The translations under genes and the position numbers were made by a program. From NCBI RefSeq assembly GCF_016863655.1, contig NZ_BOPH01000001.1:1-64000 (forward strand): a stretch of DNA of 64,000 bases. The letters run 5' to 3'. This DNA comes from Virgisporangium ochraceum. Lineage in GTDB: Bacteria; Actinomycetota; Actinomycetes; Mycobacteriales; Micromonosporaceae. The notes below the pieces were generated by a model. The model was given only the letters and a program-made list of their open reading frames with translations, did not search any database and was not told the DNA's origin. The first letter of the stretch is position 1, and each line of letters begins with the position of its first letter. Below, piece by piece: positions 1 through 8,845 of this stretch.

Positions 1-31
1 TTTGTGTGTGACCGGTCCGTCCGGTGTGCAC

Positions 32-1210
32 TCAATGTATTCGGGTCGCGCTGGCCTTTGGTCCCCCAAACGTGCCACCCGCGACGAGCAGCCCCATCGC
101 CACGAGCAGTGCTCCGCTGGTCACCAGAGAAAGGAACAGATCAGAGACCGCCGCCAATGCGAGGCCGCACACGACGGCGCCCGCGTAGTCCGCTTGAGCG
201 AACAGCGAATGGACCGTCGCGCGCACGGCGCCGTGCGTATGCGCATTGACCCAGATGACGCCGAAGCCGCGCGCCAGCGGAAACGCGCCGGCCGCGAGGA
301 CGATCGCGGCGCTGCCACCGACCTCCTCCGGCGCGACCGCGAGCCACCCGACGCCGACGCCCGCGACCAGACACGCGACGGCGTAACCGCGGCGGGCGGT
401 GTGTGCGCCCTCGATGTGCGGCTGCACCAGCCGCAGCGCGGCGGCGCCGGCCAGCGACGTCACGACGCCGAGCCCGGTGAACCAGAGCACCGGATCGACG
501 GACAACCCGACGTCGACCAGCCGGAGCTGGTACAGCCGGCCGACGCTGCCGGCCAGTCCGTTCACCACGAACGTGGCGGCGAGAATCACCAGCAGCACGC
601 GGCTGCCGCGCACCAGAGAGATCCCGCGGGCCAGGATCCTCTTCCGGCGCGCCACGAAACGGGTCTCGCGGAAGGCTGTCGCGACGTAGCCGCCGAGCAG
701 CAGCATCGCGGCACCGGCGAGCACGATCGCGGTGTCGCGCCGGGTGAGCCAGGCGAGGGCGCCGATGCCGAGCAGGCCGACGACGGTTCCGGTGAGTTGG
801 GCGCGCTCGGCGCGGAGGAGCACCGTGGGGACGCGGTCGGGGTCGTCGAGCTCGTCGCTGATCCAGGCGACGTCGGCGCCGCTGGCGAACGTCCACGAGA
901 GTCCCCAGAGCATCTGCGTGAGGAGCAGCGGACCGAACGTCGTGACCAGGCCGGTCGCCAGCATCGCGGTCCCCATCAGCAGGTGCGAGACGACCAGCGA
1001 CCACTTCCGGCTGAGCGCGTCGGCGACGACACCCGCCGGCACCTCGCACACCAGCGCGACGATGCCCTGCGCGACCCCGATCAACACGAGCTGGGACGCC
1101 GACAACCGCGCGTCGACCACGAGGTAGACGCTGGTGACCAGCCACCAGCCGCGGTGCAGGACGGCGCGGCACCACGTCCAGCGGACGAAGCGGGTGCCCA
1201 GATCGGTCAT
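32..1210 (-). CDS. MFS transporter, drug-efflux-like
   Basis: A 392-residue polytopic membrane protein of the major facilitator superfamily that probably exports small hydrophobic compounds by proton antiport. About twelve hydrophobic segments can be seen. A motif-A-like loop, GVVADALSRKWSL, follows the second helix, as in MFS exporters. The ATG at 1210 was chosen because the family-like N-terminus (MTDLGTRFVRW) starts there; the frame stays open further upstream but becomes low-complexity and Arg/Ser/Thr-rich. The gene is divergent from the kinase at 1344, with 133 bp between them. The substrate cannot be told from sequence. The stop lies 31 bp from the window edge. Confidence 0.85.
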   Translation of the reverse strand: MTDLGTRFVRWTWCRAVLHRGWWLVTSVYLVVDARLSASQLVLIGVAQGIVALVCEVPAGVVADALSRKWSLVVSHLLMGTAMLATGLVTTFGPLLLTQMLWGLSWTFASGADVAWISDELDDPDRVPTVLLRAERAQLTGTVVGLLGIGALAWLTRRDTAIVLAGAAMLLLGGYVATAFRETRFVARRKRILARGISLVRGSRVLLVILAATFVVNGLAGSVGRLYQLRLVDVGLSVDPVLWFTGLGVVTSLAGAAALRLVQPHIEGAHTARRGYAVACLVAGVGVGWLAVAPEEVGGSAAIVLAAGAFPLARGFGVIWVNAHTHGAVRATVHSLFAQADYAGAVVCGLALAAVSDLFLSLVTSGALLVAMGLLVAGGTFGGPKASATRIH

Positions 1211-1343
1211 GACCGTTCCGTCATACCTGAGGGGTACGGGGGGTGGCTTCCGCGGGGTGACGCGGGCTGGTGGGGTGGCGCCATACCGTGAGCGGGCGGG
1301 TGGGGTTCTGCTCGCTCTGCGGCGGGTTATTGGAGAGGGGCTG

Positions 1344-2603
1344 ATGGCGGTGAGGTTCCGGCGAGCGGCCGGCTGGCTGGGCGGGCTGGTCCGCGACCTC
1401 GGCCCGGCCGGCGGCGGTCGGGTGTGGGCCGGGGGCTGGTGGCCGCGCGTCGTGATGGGCGTGGGCGTGGGTGTGGTGGCGGTCGTGATCGGGGTGGTCA
1501 CGGCCGGGCGGGTCGCCGAGGCCTCGCCCGGGTCGGCGGTGCTGGTGCCGGTCGCGCTCGGATTGGCGCAGGGCCTGCCGCTGGCGCTCGCGCCGATGCG
1601 GCCGATGGCCGCGTTCTGGGTGTCGCTGCCGGTCGGGGTGCTCGTCAGCGAGACCGTCCGGGCGGGCGGACCCGGGCCGGTGTGGGCCGAGCCCAGCCTG
1701 CTGGCACACCTCGGCGTGCTGGCGGTCGTCGGGTTGTCGGTGCGGTCGCGGGTGCTGCCCGTGCTCTGGCTCGTGACGCTGCTCGCCGGCGCCGTCCTGG
1801 TGCAGCGCATGCCCGGCATGAACGCGTCGCCCGACCTGGTCGAGATGACCACGCTGTCGGCCGTGGTGCTGGTGGCCGCCGGAGCGCTGCGGGAACGCCG
1901 CGAGGCGCTGCGCCGCCTGGCCGACCAGGAGCGCGTGAGCCACGCCGAGCGGCTGCACCGGTCGGTGCTGGAGGAGCGCGCCCGCATCGCCCGCGAGCTG
2001 CACGACGTCGTCGCGCATCACATGTCGTTGATCGCCATCCAGGCCGAGGCGGCGCCGTACCGGGTGGCCGACCCGCCGCCTGAACTCGTCCGCGGCTTCG
2101 CCACCATCCGGGCCGGCGCGGTCGAGGCGATGACCGAGCTGCGGCGCGTCCTCGGGCTGCTGCGCGACCCCGCGGATACGCCCGGCGCGGGTCCGGCGGA
2201 GGCCCCGCAGCCATCCCTTGCCGATCTGGCCGGCCTGGTCGCGTCGGTCCGGTCCGCAGGGGTTCCGGCCGAGCTCGCGGTGACCGGGTACGCGCGTCCC
2301 CTCGACCCGGGCGTGGAGCTGTCCGGGTACCGGATCGTGCAGGAGGCCCTGAGCAACACGGTGCGGCACGCGCCCGACGCGAGCGTGCGGGTCGAGGTCG
2401 GGTACGGCAGCGGCGCGCTGACCCTGTGCGTCGTGAACAGCGCGCCGTCGACGGTCGGGCCGGCGACGAACGGCACCGGGCACGGACTCGTCGGCATGCG
2501 GGAGCGGGTGGCGATGCTCGGTGGCGAGCTGTCCGTGGGGCCGCTGGTCGACGGCGGGTTCGGCGTCACGGCGGTGCTCCCCACGCCGCGCGGCTGGGGG
2601 TGA
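1344..2603 (+). CDS. Sensor histidine kinase, NarL/DesK type
   Basis: A 419-residue membrane sensor kinase. Residues 1 to about 185 hold several hydrophobic helices and no obvious ligand domain. The dimerisation/phosphoacceptor box is ERARIARELHDVVAHHM, with His220 as the likely phosphorylated residue (HisKA_3). The ATPase domain ends with a G-box, GTGHGLVGMRERVAMLGG, from about residue 379. The ATG at 1344 has GGAGAGG 5-11 nt upstream, which decides the start over a longer open frame. Its partner regulator begins 4 bp after the stop, so the two are surely co-transcribed. The signal is unknown. Confidence 0.92.
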   Translation: MAVRFRRAAGWLGGLVRDLGPAGGGRVWAGGWWPRVVMGVGVGVVAVVIGVVTAGRVAEASPGSAVLVPVALGLAQGLPLALAPMRPMAAFWVSLPVGVLVSETVRAGGPGPVWAEPSLLAHLGVLAVVGLSVRSRVLPVLWLVTLLAGAVLVQRMPGMNASPDLVEMTTLSAVVLVAAGALRERREALRRLADQERVSHAERLHRSVLEERARIARELHDVVAHHMSLIAIQAEAAPYRVADPPPELVRGFATIRAGAVEAMTELRRVLGLLRDPADTPGAGPAEAPQPSLADLAGLVASVRSAGVPAELAVTGYARPLDPGVELSGYRIVQEALSNTVRHAPDASVRVEVGYGSGALTLCVVNSAPSTVGPATNGTGHGLVGMRERVAMLGGELSVGPLVDGGFGVTAVLPTPRGWG

Positions 2604-2607
2604 CGGC

Positions 2608-3261
2608 GTGCCGATCCGGGTGGTGATCGCCGACGACCAGGCGATGGTGCGGGAAGGATTCTCGGTACTGCTCGGCGCGCAGGACGGCATCGAGGTGGTC
2701 GGCGAGGCCGGCGACGGGCGGGAGGCGATCGCCCGGGTCGAGCGGCTGCGACCCGACGTCGTGCTCATGGACGTGCGCATGCCGGTGGTCGACGGGCTGG
2801 AGGCGACCCGGCGGATCACGGCCATGGACGCCGCGCCGAAGGTGGTGATTCTCACGACCTTCGACCTCGACGAGTACGTGTACGCCGCGCTGCGGGCCGG
2901 TGCCAGCGGCTTCCTGCTCAAGACCGCCTCGGCGCGGGTGCTGGCCGACGCCGTCCGGGTGGTCGCGGCGGGTGAGGCGATGCTGGCGCCCACGGTCACC
3001 CGGCGGTTGATCGCGGAGTTCGCCCGGTTGCGGCCCGCTCCGCCGCCGGTGCGGCCCGACGTGCTGACCGCCCGCGAGACGGAGATCCTCACGCTCGTCG
3101 CCGGCGGGCTGTCGAACGCCGAGATCGCCGCCCGCTTGGTGATCGCGGAGCAGACCGTGAAGACGCACGTCGGTCGGATACTGACCAAGCTCGGGCTGCG
3201 TGACCGTACCCAGGCAGCGATCTACGCCTACGCCGCCGGCCTGGCCGATCCGGGTATCTGA
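2608..3261 (+). CDS. Response regulator, NarL/LuxR type
   Basis: A 217-residue DNA-binding response regulator and the cognate partner of the kinase just upstream. The receiver domain shows the acidic pocket (ADDQ), the phosphoacceptor in VVLMDVRMP (Asp55) and the conserved Lys in FLLKT. The C-terminal LuxR-type helix-turn-helix runs through LTARETEILTLVAGG and ends with VKTHVGRILTKLGLRDR. The GTG at 2608, 4 bp after the kinase stop, starts exactly at the receiver domain, which supports translational coupling. Likely targets are the flanking transporter (32-1210) or its own operon; that is inference from position. Confidence 0.93.
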   Translation: MPIRVVIADDQAMVREGFSVLLGAQDGIEVVGEAGDGREAIARVERLRPDVVLMDVRMPVVDGLEATRRITAMDAAPKVVILTTFDLDEYVYAALRAGASGFLLKTASARVLADAVRVVAAGEAMLAPTVTRRLIAEFARLRPAPPPVRPDVLTARETEILTLVAGGLSNAEIAARLVIAEQTVKTHVGRILTKLGLRDRTQAAIYAYAAGLADPGI

Positions 3262-3353
3262 CCTGGTCACGGCGGGTGCCGTCGGGGGCAGCGGGCCAAC
3301 GACTCGCCACGATGGCAGACTCGTACCGGACTCGCGCGAGGAGACGGAGGGAC

Positions 3354-4937
3354 ATGTCGGGCAACGGAGCGTGGTACGGGGGCGACGACCAGCAACCGGC
3401 GGCTTCCCGCACCCCGTCCTACCTGCAGGATGAGCCGTTCGGAGACGAGCCCACCGCGGAGCAGCCGCTGGTGCCGCGACCGGTCGTCCCGCAGCCCCGG
3501 ACAGCGGGCGACGACGGACTCCCGGCGCCGAGGCACCCGGCCGAGGCCGGCACCACCCCGGGCACCATCCCGGGCACCATCCCGGGCACCACAGCGGGGA
3601 ACGGCGCCGGTAGCGGTGCGGGGAACGGTACCGACCTGCCGCCCCCGTTCCCGGCCTCGATGTACTCGGCCGACGGCGACGTCGCCGACCCGCCACCGCC
3701 GTACCCGATGCCGTCGTACCCCGACTCGCCCGACCCGGGCTCGCCGTACCCGGCCTCGTCGGCCGCTTACCCGGCCTCGTCGGAGCCTCACCCGGTCCCG
3801 GTGGATCCGCAGCCGGGGGAGGACCCGCCGACCGCGTCGATTCCGAAGATCGGCGCCCACTCCGTGCAGCTCAGCACGATCGAGCTGACCACCGACCCGG
3901 CCGACCCCGACGCCCAGCTGAACGCGGCCACCGAGGCCGCACCGGCACCCCGCAACCGGCGCGACCTCAGCGCCGGCATCGCCATCGCGCTCGTGATCCT
4001 GATGGTGCTGTGCATCGGGGTGGCCGGGTCCAGCCTGCAGGTCTTCACGCAGGCGTCGGAGACGTTCGAGACCGGCACCTGCGTGGCGCCCGACAAGGAC
4101 GGCCGGTTCCCCTACAGGCAGGTCGACTGCACCGACCCGGCGTACACGCACCTCGTCGTCGGGGTGGTCGACCACGACACGCTCCGGCCGTGCCGCGGGG
4201 TACCCGGCGCCTCGACGCTGTTCAGCACGAACGCCACGGTCGTGTGCCTCGGGGTGAAGGGCGTCGACGGCAGCAGGTCGATCAACGTGGTGCGCGACGG
4301 TGACTGCGTCAACGTCGACGGCGACAGGGCGTTGCTGATCGACTGCCGTGACGCGTCGGCGAAGTTCCAGGTCATCAAGCGGCTCACCGCCGTGCCCGAG
4401 GGCACCAGCGGACCCTGCGACGGCGTCGAGGGTCTCGTCGACACCTACCAGTGGAACTGGACCTCGTCCGACCCGGTCGACCGGTCGGACAAGAGCATCG
4501 ACGTGGTGCTGTGCCTCGGGCCGTCGCAGTCGGTGCGTGACGCGGAGGAGGCCGCCCGGGCCGCCCAGTCGACGTGCCGGTTCCTCACCGACGCCGAGGT
4601 GTCGGCGGCCGTGTCTGCCGCGACGAGCAAGACGTACACCGTCTCGGAACGGGTCGACGACGGGACCCACTGCCACTACCAGTTCTCCAAGGCGACCGAG
4701 ACCGTGCGGGTCGGCTTCTTCTCCGGAGCGAAGCTGAACCCCGAGCGCGGCAGCGAAAACTTCACGATCGACGGCCTGCGCGCCGCGTGGGACCCGGGCC
4801 GCGGCGACCGGTCGCTCGGCGTCGAGGTGCCCGCCGGCACCATCTACATCAAGGTCACGCTCGCCGGGGTCGGCGACACCACGTCGCGCAAGCTCGCGAT
4901 CGAGGCGTTCAAGTCGGCGCGGTCCAGGATCAGGTAG
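3354..4937 (+). CDS. Membrane-anchored LppU/SCO3897-like protein
   Basis: A 527-residue protein. The N-terminal 200 residues are cytoplasmic and Pro/Gly/Ser-rich, with short tandem PGTI units encoded by a 12-nt repeat near 3559-3595. One membrane helix follows (about 208-230, AIALVILMVLCIGVAGSS), then an extracellular Cys-rich part. Segments such as GDCVNVDGDRALLIDC resemble the LppU/SCO3897 family, and the last 120 residues (STCRFLTDAEVSAAV...) resemble DUF3558-type lipoprotein domains. The start at 3354 follows GGAGG with short spacing; an ATG at 3312 is possible. The role is unknown. Its stop overlaps the convergent GGDEF gene by 8 nt. Confidence 0.75.
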   Translation: MSGNGAWYGGDDQQPAASRTPSYLQDEPFGDEPTAEQPLVPRPVVPQPRTAGDDGLPAPRHPAEAGTTPGTIPGTIPGTTAGNGAGSGAGNGTDLPPPFPASMYSADGDVADPPPPYPMPSYPDSPDPGSPYPASSAAYPASSEPHPVPVDPQPGEDPPTASIPKIGAHSVQLSTIELTTDPADPDAQLNAATEAAPAPRNRRDLSAGIAIALVILMVLCIGVAGSSLQVFTQASETFETGTCVAPDKDGRFPYRQVDCTDPAYTHLVVGVVDHDTLRPCRGVPGASTLFSTNATVVCLGVKGVDGSRSINVVRDGDCVNVDGDRALLIDCRDASAKFQVIKRLTAVPEGTSGPCDGVEGLVDTYQWNWTSSDPVDRSDKSIDVVLCLGPSQSVRDAEEAARAAQSTCRFLTDAEVSAAVSAATSKTYTVSERVDDGTHCHYQFSKATETVRVGFFSGAKLNPERGSENFTIDGLRAAWDPGRGDRSLGVEVPAGTIYIKVTLAGVGDTTSRKLAIEAFKSARSRIR

Positions 4938-7413
4938 CCCCCGAGTCGGCCACGAGAGCGGCCACGGCCAGCTCCGGCGTGGCCGGCGTGGAGCCGTCGG
5001 TCACCACCGCGATCCCCAACGCCCGGGCGACGCCGGTCACGGCCGTGGCGAGCGGGCGGCGGCCCGGGTCGGCGAGCACCGACCGGTCCAGCGTCAGCTC
5101 GTCGACGGGCAGGTCGGTGAGCAGGTCCAGGGTCGAGCGGCCGGCATCGTCCAGCGCGATCCGGACGCCCATCCGGTGCAGCTCGCGCACCGCGGCGCGG
5201 GCCGGGTCGGTGTCGAGCACGTCGGTCCCGACGATGCCGACGGTCAGCCGGTGCGGTGGAAGACCGGTGGCGACCAGCGCGTCGCGCACGTCGGCCACGA
5301 GGTCGGCGTCGCGCAGCTGCCGGGGCGACACGGTGACACCGACCCGCGGCGGCGTCGCGCCCGGCCAGCCGGCGGCCTCGCGGCACGCCTCCAGCAGCAT
5401 CCACCGTCCAATGGGGACGATCAGCCCGGTCTCCTCGGCCAGCGGGACGGCCGGCACCGGGCCCTCGGAGGGATGGTTCCAGCGCAGAAGCGCCCGCATG
5501 CCGACGATCCCGGAGTCGGGAACGCCCACGACCGGCCGGTAGTGCAGCACGAGCTGCCCCCGGGTCAGCGCCCGGTACAACCCGTGCGCGCCGGGCGCGG
5601 GGGTCATTCCGGGCTCGTAGTGCGCCACGCAGCCCTTGCCGGCGGCCTTCGCCCGGTACAGGGCGAGGTCCGCGGCCCGCATCACGGTGTCGGCGTCGTC
5701 TCCGGGTGCCGCCGTGGCGACGCCGACGCTGGCCCGGACGACCAGCTCCCGCCCCTCGATCAGCATCGGCCGCGACAGCGCCGCCAGGGCCCGCTCCGCC
5801 ACCGCCGCGTCGCCGTGGAACAGGATCGCGAACTCGTCGCCGCCGAGGCGGGCCACCAGGTCCGTCGCCCGTACGCAGTCGCGCAGCCGGGTCGCGACGG
5901 TGACGAGCAGCGCGTCACCCGCCGGGTGGCCCATGGTGTCGTTGACCGACTTGAAGTCGTCGAGGTCGACCAGGGCGAGGCTGACCGGCCCGGCACTGCG
6001 GGAGAGCCGGTCGAGCAGCAACGACCGGTTGGCCAGATCGGTCAGCGGGTCGTGCGTGGCCTGATGGGCCAGCTGGTCCTGGAACGCGCGGGCCTCGTCG
6101 ACGTCGCTGACGTTCGCGACGATGCCGCCCACGGCCGGGTCGTCGAGGCGGTTGGTGAGCGTGACGCGCACCCACTGCCACTCCCCCGCGCCGTTGGCGA
6201 TCCGCGACTCGTAGTGCACCGTCCGGCCCGGCGCGGCGCCGACCGTCGCGAACTTCCCCACCACGTCGGCGAGGTCGTCCGGGTGCACGGTGAACGCCTG
6301 CCGGCCCAGCCAGTGCGTCGCCGGCAGACCGGTCAGCGTCTCGATACCGGGGCTGGCGTACGCCGCCCTGCCCTGCTCGTCCAGGATCATGATCGCGTCG
6401 GCGGCGTTCTGCACGAGCGACCGGAACCGCCGCTCCTGCCTGGCCAGCTCGCCGAGCAGCCGGGCGTTGTCGCGGAACGCCACGAGCTGCCGCACGATCA
6501 CCAGCCCGGTCAGCGTCACCGCCGCGGCCGCGACCACCACCCGCATGCCGTCGCCGGCGATCGTCGCGAGCAGCAACGCGTCGACGCTCGCCACCGCGAT
6601 GTAGGGCGCGACGCTGAAAGGCCGTCGTCGGGCGCGGTTGGTGTCGGGGGGACCGGCGACAGCGCGCCGTTGCAGCACGGCCGCGACGACGAACAGGCCG
6701 TACGCGACGGGCCTACCCGCCGGCTCGGCGCCGACCGGCTCGTGCCCGGCCAGCAGCGGGGTCGCCAGGATGCTCAGGGTCGACGCGGCGAGGCCGGCGG
6801 CGAAGACCCGCACGGCGGCGGGTGGAACGTCGCGCGACTCCGACAGCAGCACCCGCACCAGGCCGAACACCATCACCGCGTGGGTGGCGCAGAACACGAC
6901 GCTCGCGACCACCATCTGCGCCGACAGCGCCGACTGGCCGCGGCCGAAGGACAGGTACCAGGCGAACACGACGGTGGCGATCGTCACGGTGGCGGCGTCG
7001 AGGAGGAGCCGGAACCGCTCCCCCGTGCTGTGGACGCCGAGCGGGAGCCGGTACAGGGCCACCAGCGTCAGAACCGTCGACACGCCCAGGCCGGTCAGCG
7101 CCAGCGGTCCCGGCACGGTCACCGGGCCGTCGAGGTACTGCGGCAGCTCGCTGAGCGTCGCCAGCAGGGTCAGCGCGAACGACACGGTCATCAGCCGCCA
7201 GAACCGGCGCGCGACCGCTGCGGCCCCCGGCGACCGCCAGGCCCGGAACGCCGCGACGACGGCCAGCGAACCGGCGACGAACAGCGGGGCCGAACCGAGC
7301 CAGGCGGGACCGACCGGGCCGGCCAGGTTCGCCGCGGTCCACCCGATCTCCGCCGCCGCCGCGACGGCCGCGACCACGACGAGAGGGTCCCGACGCACGA
7401 GGAACTCGCTCAA
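4930..7413 (-). CDS. Membrane PAS-GGDEF protein with degenerate EAL
   Basis: An 827-residue c-di-GMP protein. Residues 10-300 are a polytopic membrane sensor, about 325-440 a PAS domain, then GGDEF (motif at 524-528) and a C-terminal EAL-fold domain. The cyclase site is intact: DLDDFKSVNDTMGH, GGDEF, and an RATD inhibitory I-site five residues before it. The EAL domain has lost its catalytic residues: EAL reads RAL, the Asn of NxS is Thr (GVTVSP), DDFGTG reads DDAGRS, the catalytic Lys is Thr (LTLDRS), and AEGVE reads TDGST. I infer a pure diguanylate cyclase. The start is TTG with AGGAG 5 nt upstream, 9 bp after the KhtT-like gene. Confidence 0.9.
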   Translation of the reverse strand: MSEFLVRRDPLVVVAAVAAAAEIGWTAANLAGPVGPAWLGSAPLFVAGSLAVVAAFRAWRSPGAAAVARRFWRLMTVSFALTLLATLSELPQYLDGPVTVPGPLALTGLGVSTVLTLVALYRLPLGVHSTGERFRLLLDAATVTIATVVFAWYLSFGRGQSALSAQMVVASVVFCATHAVMVFGLVRVLLSESRDVPPAAVRVFAAGLAASTLSILATPLLAGHEPVGAEPAGRPVAYGLFVVAAVLQRRAVAGPPDTNRARRRPFSVAPYIAVASVDALLLATIAGDGMRVVVAAAAVTLTGLVIVRQLVAFRDNARLLGELARQERRFRSLVQNAADAIMILDEQGRAAYASPGIETLTGLPATHWLGRQAFTVHPDDLADVVGKFATVGAAPGRTVHYESRIANGAGEWQWVRVTLTNRLDDPAVGGIVANVSDVDEARAFQDQLAHQATHDPLTDLANRSLLLDRLSRSAGPVSLALVDLDDFKSVNDTMGHPAGDALLVTVATRLRDCVRATDLVARLGGDEFAILFHGDAAVAERALAALSRPMLIEGRELVVRASVGVATAAPGDDADTVMRAADLALYRAKAAGKGCVAHYEPGMTPAPGAHGLYRALTRGQLVLHYRPVVGVPDSGIVGMRALLRWNHPSEGPVPAVPLAEETGLIVPIGRWMLLEACREAAGWPGATPPRVGVTVSPRQLRDADLVADVRDALVATGLPPHRLTVGIVGTDVLDTDPARAAVRELHRMGVRIALDDAGRSTLDLLTDLPVDELTLDRSVLADPGRRPLATAVTGVARALGIAVVTDGSTPATPELAVAALVADSGAT

Positions 7414-7422
7414 CGGAACTCC

Positions 7423-7704
7423 TCATGGGGTGGCGGGTGTCCGGCCCTCCACATCGGCGGGCGGCCGGCCGCCTTGAGGGTTCACGTCGACGGTGACGGC
7501 CGTGGCGAGCAGGCCGGCCAGGTGGTCGGCCTCGACGGCGTCGAGCACGATCGCGTACGCGGCCCGCTCCGGGTCGTCGGGGTCGTAGACGACCAGGTCG
7601 CGGCGGCCGGTCAGGTGTGAGATCACGCCGACGCGCTGCCGGCGGCCCGTCGTGGCGGTGTGGCTGACGCCGATCCCGGGTAGTGCGACCCGCTCGATGA
7701 TCAC
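7423..7704 (-). CDS. KhtT-like N-terminal-domain protein
   Basis: A 93-residue cytoplasmic protein. LPGIGVSHTATTGRRQRVGV and GRRDLVVYDPDDPERAAYAI match the N-terminal domain of cation:proton antiporter regulatory subunits (KhtT/COG0490 type). Those proteins normally continue into an RCK_C (TrkA-C) ligand-binding domain, which is missing here, and no antiporter gene of that type is adjacent. The GTG start at 7704 has GGAGG 5 nt upstream. The gene ends 9 bp before the GGDEF gene, so the two probably form one transcript. A regulatory role for a distant antiporter, or for the neighbouring cyclase, is inference. Confidence 0.65.
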   Translation of the reverse strand: MIIERVALPGIGVSHTATTGRRQRVGVISHLTGRRDLVVYDPDDPERAAYAIVLDAVEADHLAGLLATAVTVDVNPQGGRPPADVEGRTPATP

Positions 7705-7799
7705 GTTGGCCTCCTTGCGTCCCGGTGGCCTACCACCCTCCCCGGACCGGTGCCCGTCGACCATCCGGGCCGGCACCCAATTCCGGACCGTCGAGAATG

Positions 7800-7811
7800 G
7801 GTGTCGACACC
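7800..7811. promoter_or_regulatory. 12-bp palindrome in divergent region
   Basis: GGTGTCGACACC is a perfect palindrome in the 178-bp region between the KhtT-like gene and the kinase at 7883. It could be an operator for either divergent transcript. No clear -10 box could be tied to it, so the role is a guess. Confidence 0.3.
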
Positions 7812-7882
7812 GATGCCGTCCGCGCCGGCACGGGGCACAGTGGACCGTGATGACGGGCATCGTACTGAGCAATGAGGAGGCC

Positions 7883-8845
7883 ATGAGAGGTTCCTTGTTC
7901 TGGCGCATCTTCCTGCTCAACGCGGCGGTGCTCGTCATCGCCACCGTTGCGTTGCTCCTGGGGCCGGTCACCGTGTCGACGCCGGTGGTGATCCGGGAGG
8001 CGCTGATCCTCGGTGTCGGGTTGGCGGCCATGCTGGCCGCGAACGCGGCGCTGCTGCGCATCGGCCTCGGCCCGCTCGCCCGCCTCACCCGCACCATGGC
8101 GACCACCGACCTCCTGCGGCCCGGGAACCGCCTGCCGGCGACGGGTCACGGCCGTCAGGTCCGGGACCTGATCACCACGTTCAACACCATGTTGGACCGG
8201 CTGGAGGCCGAACGGGCCACGAGCGCCGCCCGCGCGTTGTCGGCGCAGGAGGGGGAGCGGCACCGCATCGCGCAGGAGCTGCACGACGAGATCGGCCAGA
8301 CGCTCACCGCGGTGCTGCTGGAGCTCAAGCGGGTCGCCGACCACGCGCCGTCGCCGGTGCGCGAGGAGATCCGCCAGGTGCAGGAGACCACCCGCAACAG
8401 CCTCGACGAGATCCGGCGCATCGCCCGCCGCCTGCGGCCCGGCGTGCTCGAGGAGCTCGGGCTCACCAGTGCGCTGCGGGCGCTGGTCACCGAGTTCACC
8501 GCCAGCGGCCTGGCGGTCCGCGGCCGGTTCGGCACCGACCTGCCCGAGCTGAGCCGCGAGGTGGAGCTGGTGCTGTACCGGGTCGCGCAGGAGAGCCTCA
8601 CCAACACCGCCCGCCACGCGCGCGCCGGCCACGTCGACCTGAGCCTGCACCGCCACGGCCAGGGTGTGGAGCTGCGCATCCGCGACGACGGCCGCGGGCT
8701 GGGCCGGGCCCCCGAGGGCGCCGGGATCCGCGGGATGCGCGAGCGGGCCCTGCTGATCGGCGCCGACCTCGCCGTCGGTCCACATTCGGGCACGGGAACC
8801 GAGGTGCGCCTGCGCGTACCGGATCCGGCGGGCAAACGTGACTGA
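7883..8845 (+). CDS. Sensor histidine kinase with HAMP domain
   Basis: A 320-residue kinase with two N-terminal membrane helices, almost no extracytoplasmic loop, and a HAMP linker (about 60-115, ending in FNTMLDRLEAER). The HisKA_3 box is GERHRIAQELHDEIGQTL with His134. The C-terminal HATPase shows LVLYRVAQESLTNTARHA and GAGIRGMRERALLIG. The ATG at 7883 directly follows GAGGAGG; an upstream ATG at 7850 lacks a site. The last 8 nt overlap the regulator start at 8838. The short sensor part suggests detection of membrane state, but that is inference. Confidence 0.92.
   Translation: MRGSLFWRIFLLNAAVLVIATVALLLGPVTVSTPVVIREALILGVGLAAMLAANAALLRIGLGPLARLTRTMATTDLLRPGNRLPATGHGRQVRDLITTFNTMLDRLEAERATSAARALSAQEGERHRIAQELHDEIGQTLTAVLLELKRVADHAPSPVREEIRQVQETTRNSLDEIRRIARRLRPGVLEELGLTSALRALVTEFTASGLAVRGRFGTDLPELSREVELVLYRVAQESLTNTARHARAGHVDLSLHRHGQGVELRIRDDGRGLGRAPEGAGIRGMRERALLIGADLAVGPHSGTGTEVRLRVPDPAGKRD

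Noticed and set aside
2..1291. 429-codon plus-strand frame opposite the first MFS gene
   Set aside because: Arg/Asp/Glu/Gln/Pro-rich composition typical of an antisense shadow in high-G+C DNA; the minus strand has a proper MFS pattern.
3276..4676. 469-codon minus-strand frame opposite the LppU-like gene
   Set aside because: Arg/Val/Gly-rich shadow with no fold signature; the plus strand has a membrane helix and conserved Cys pattern.
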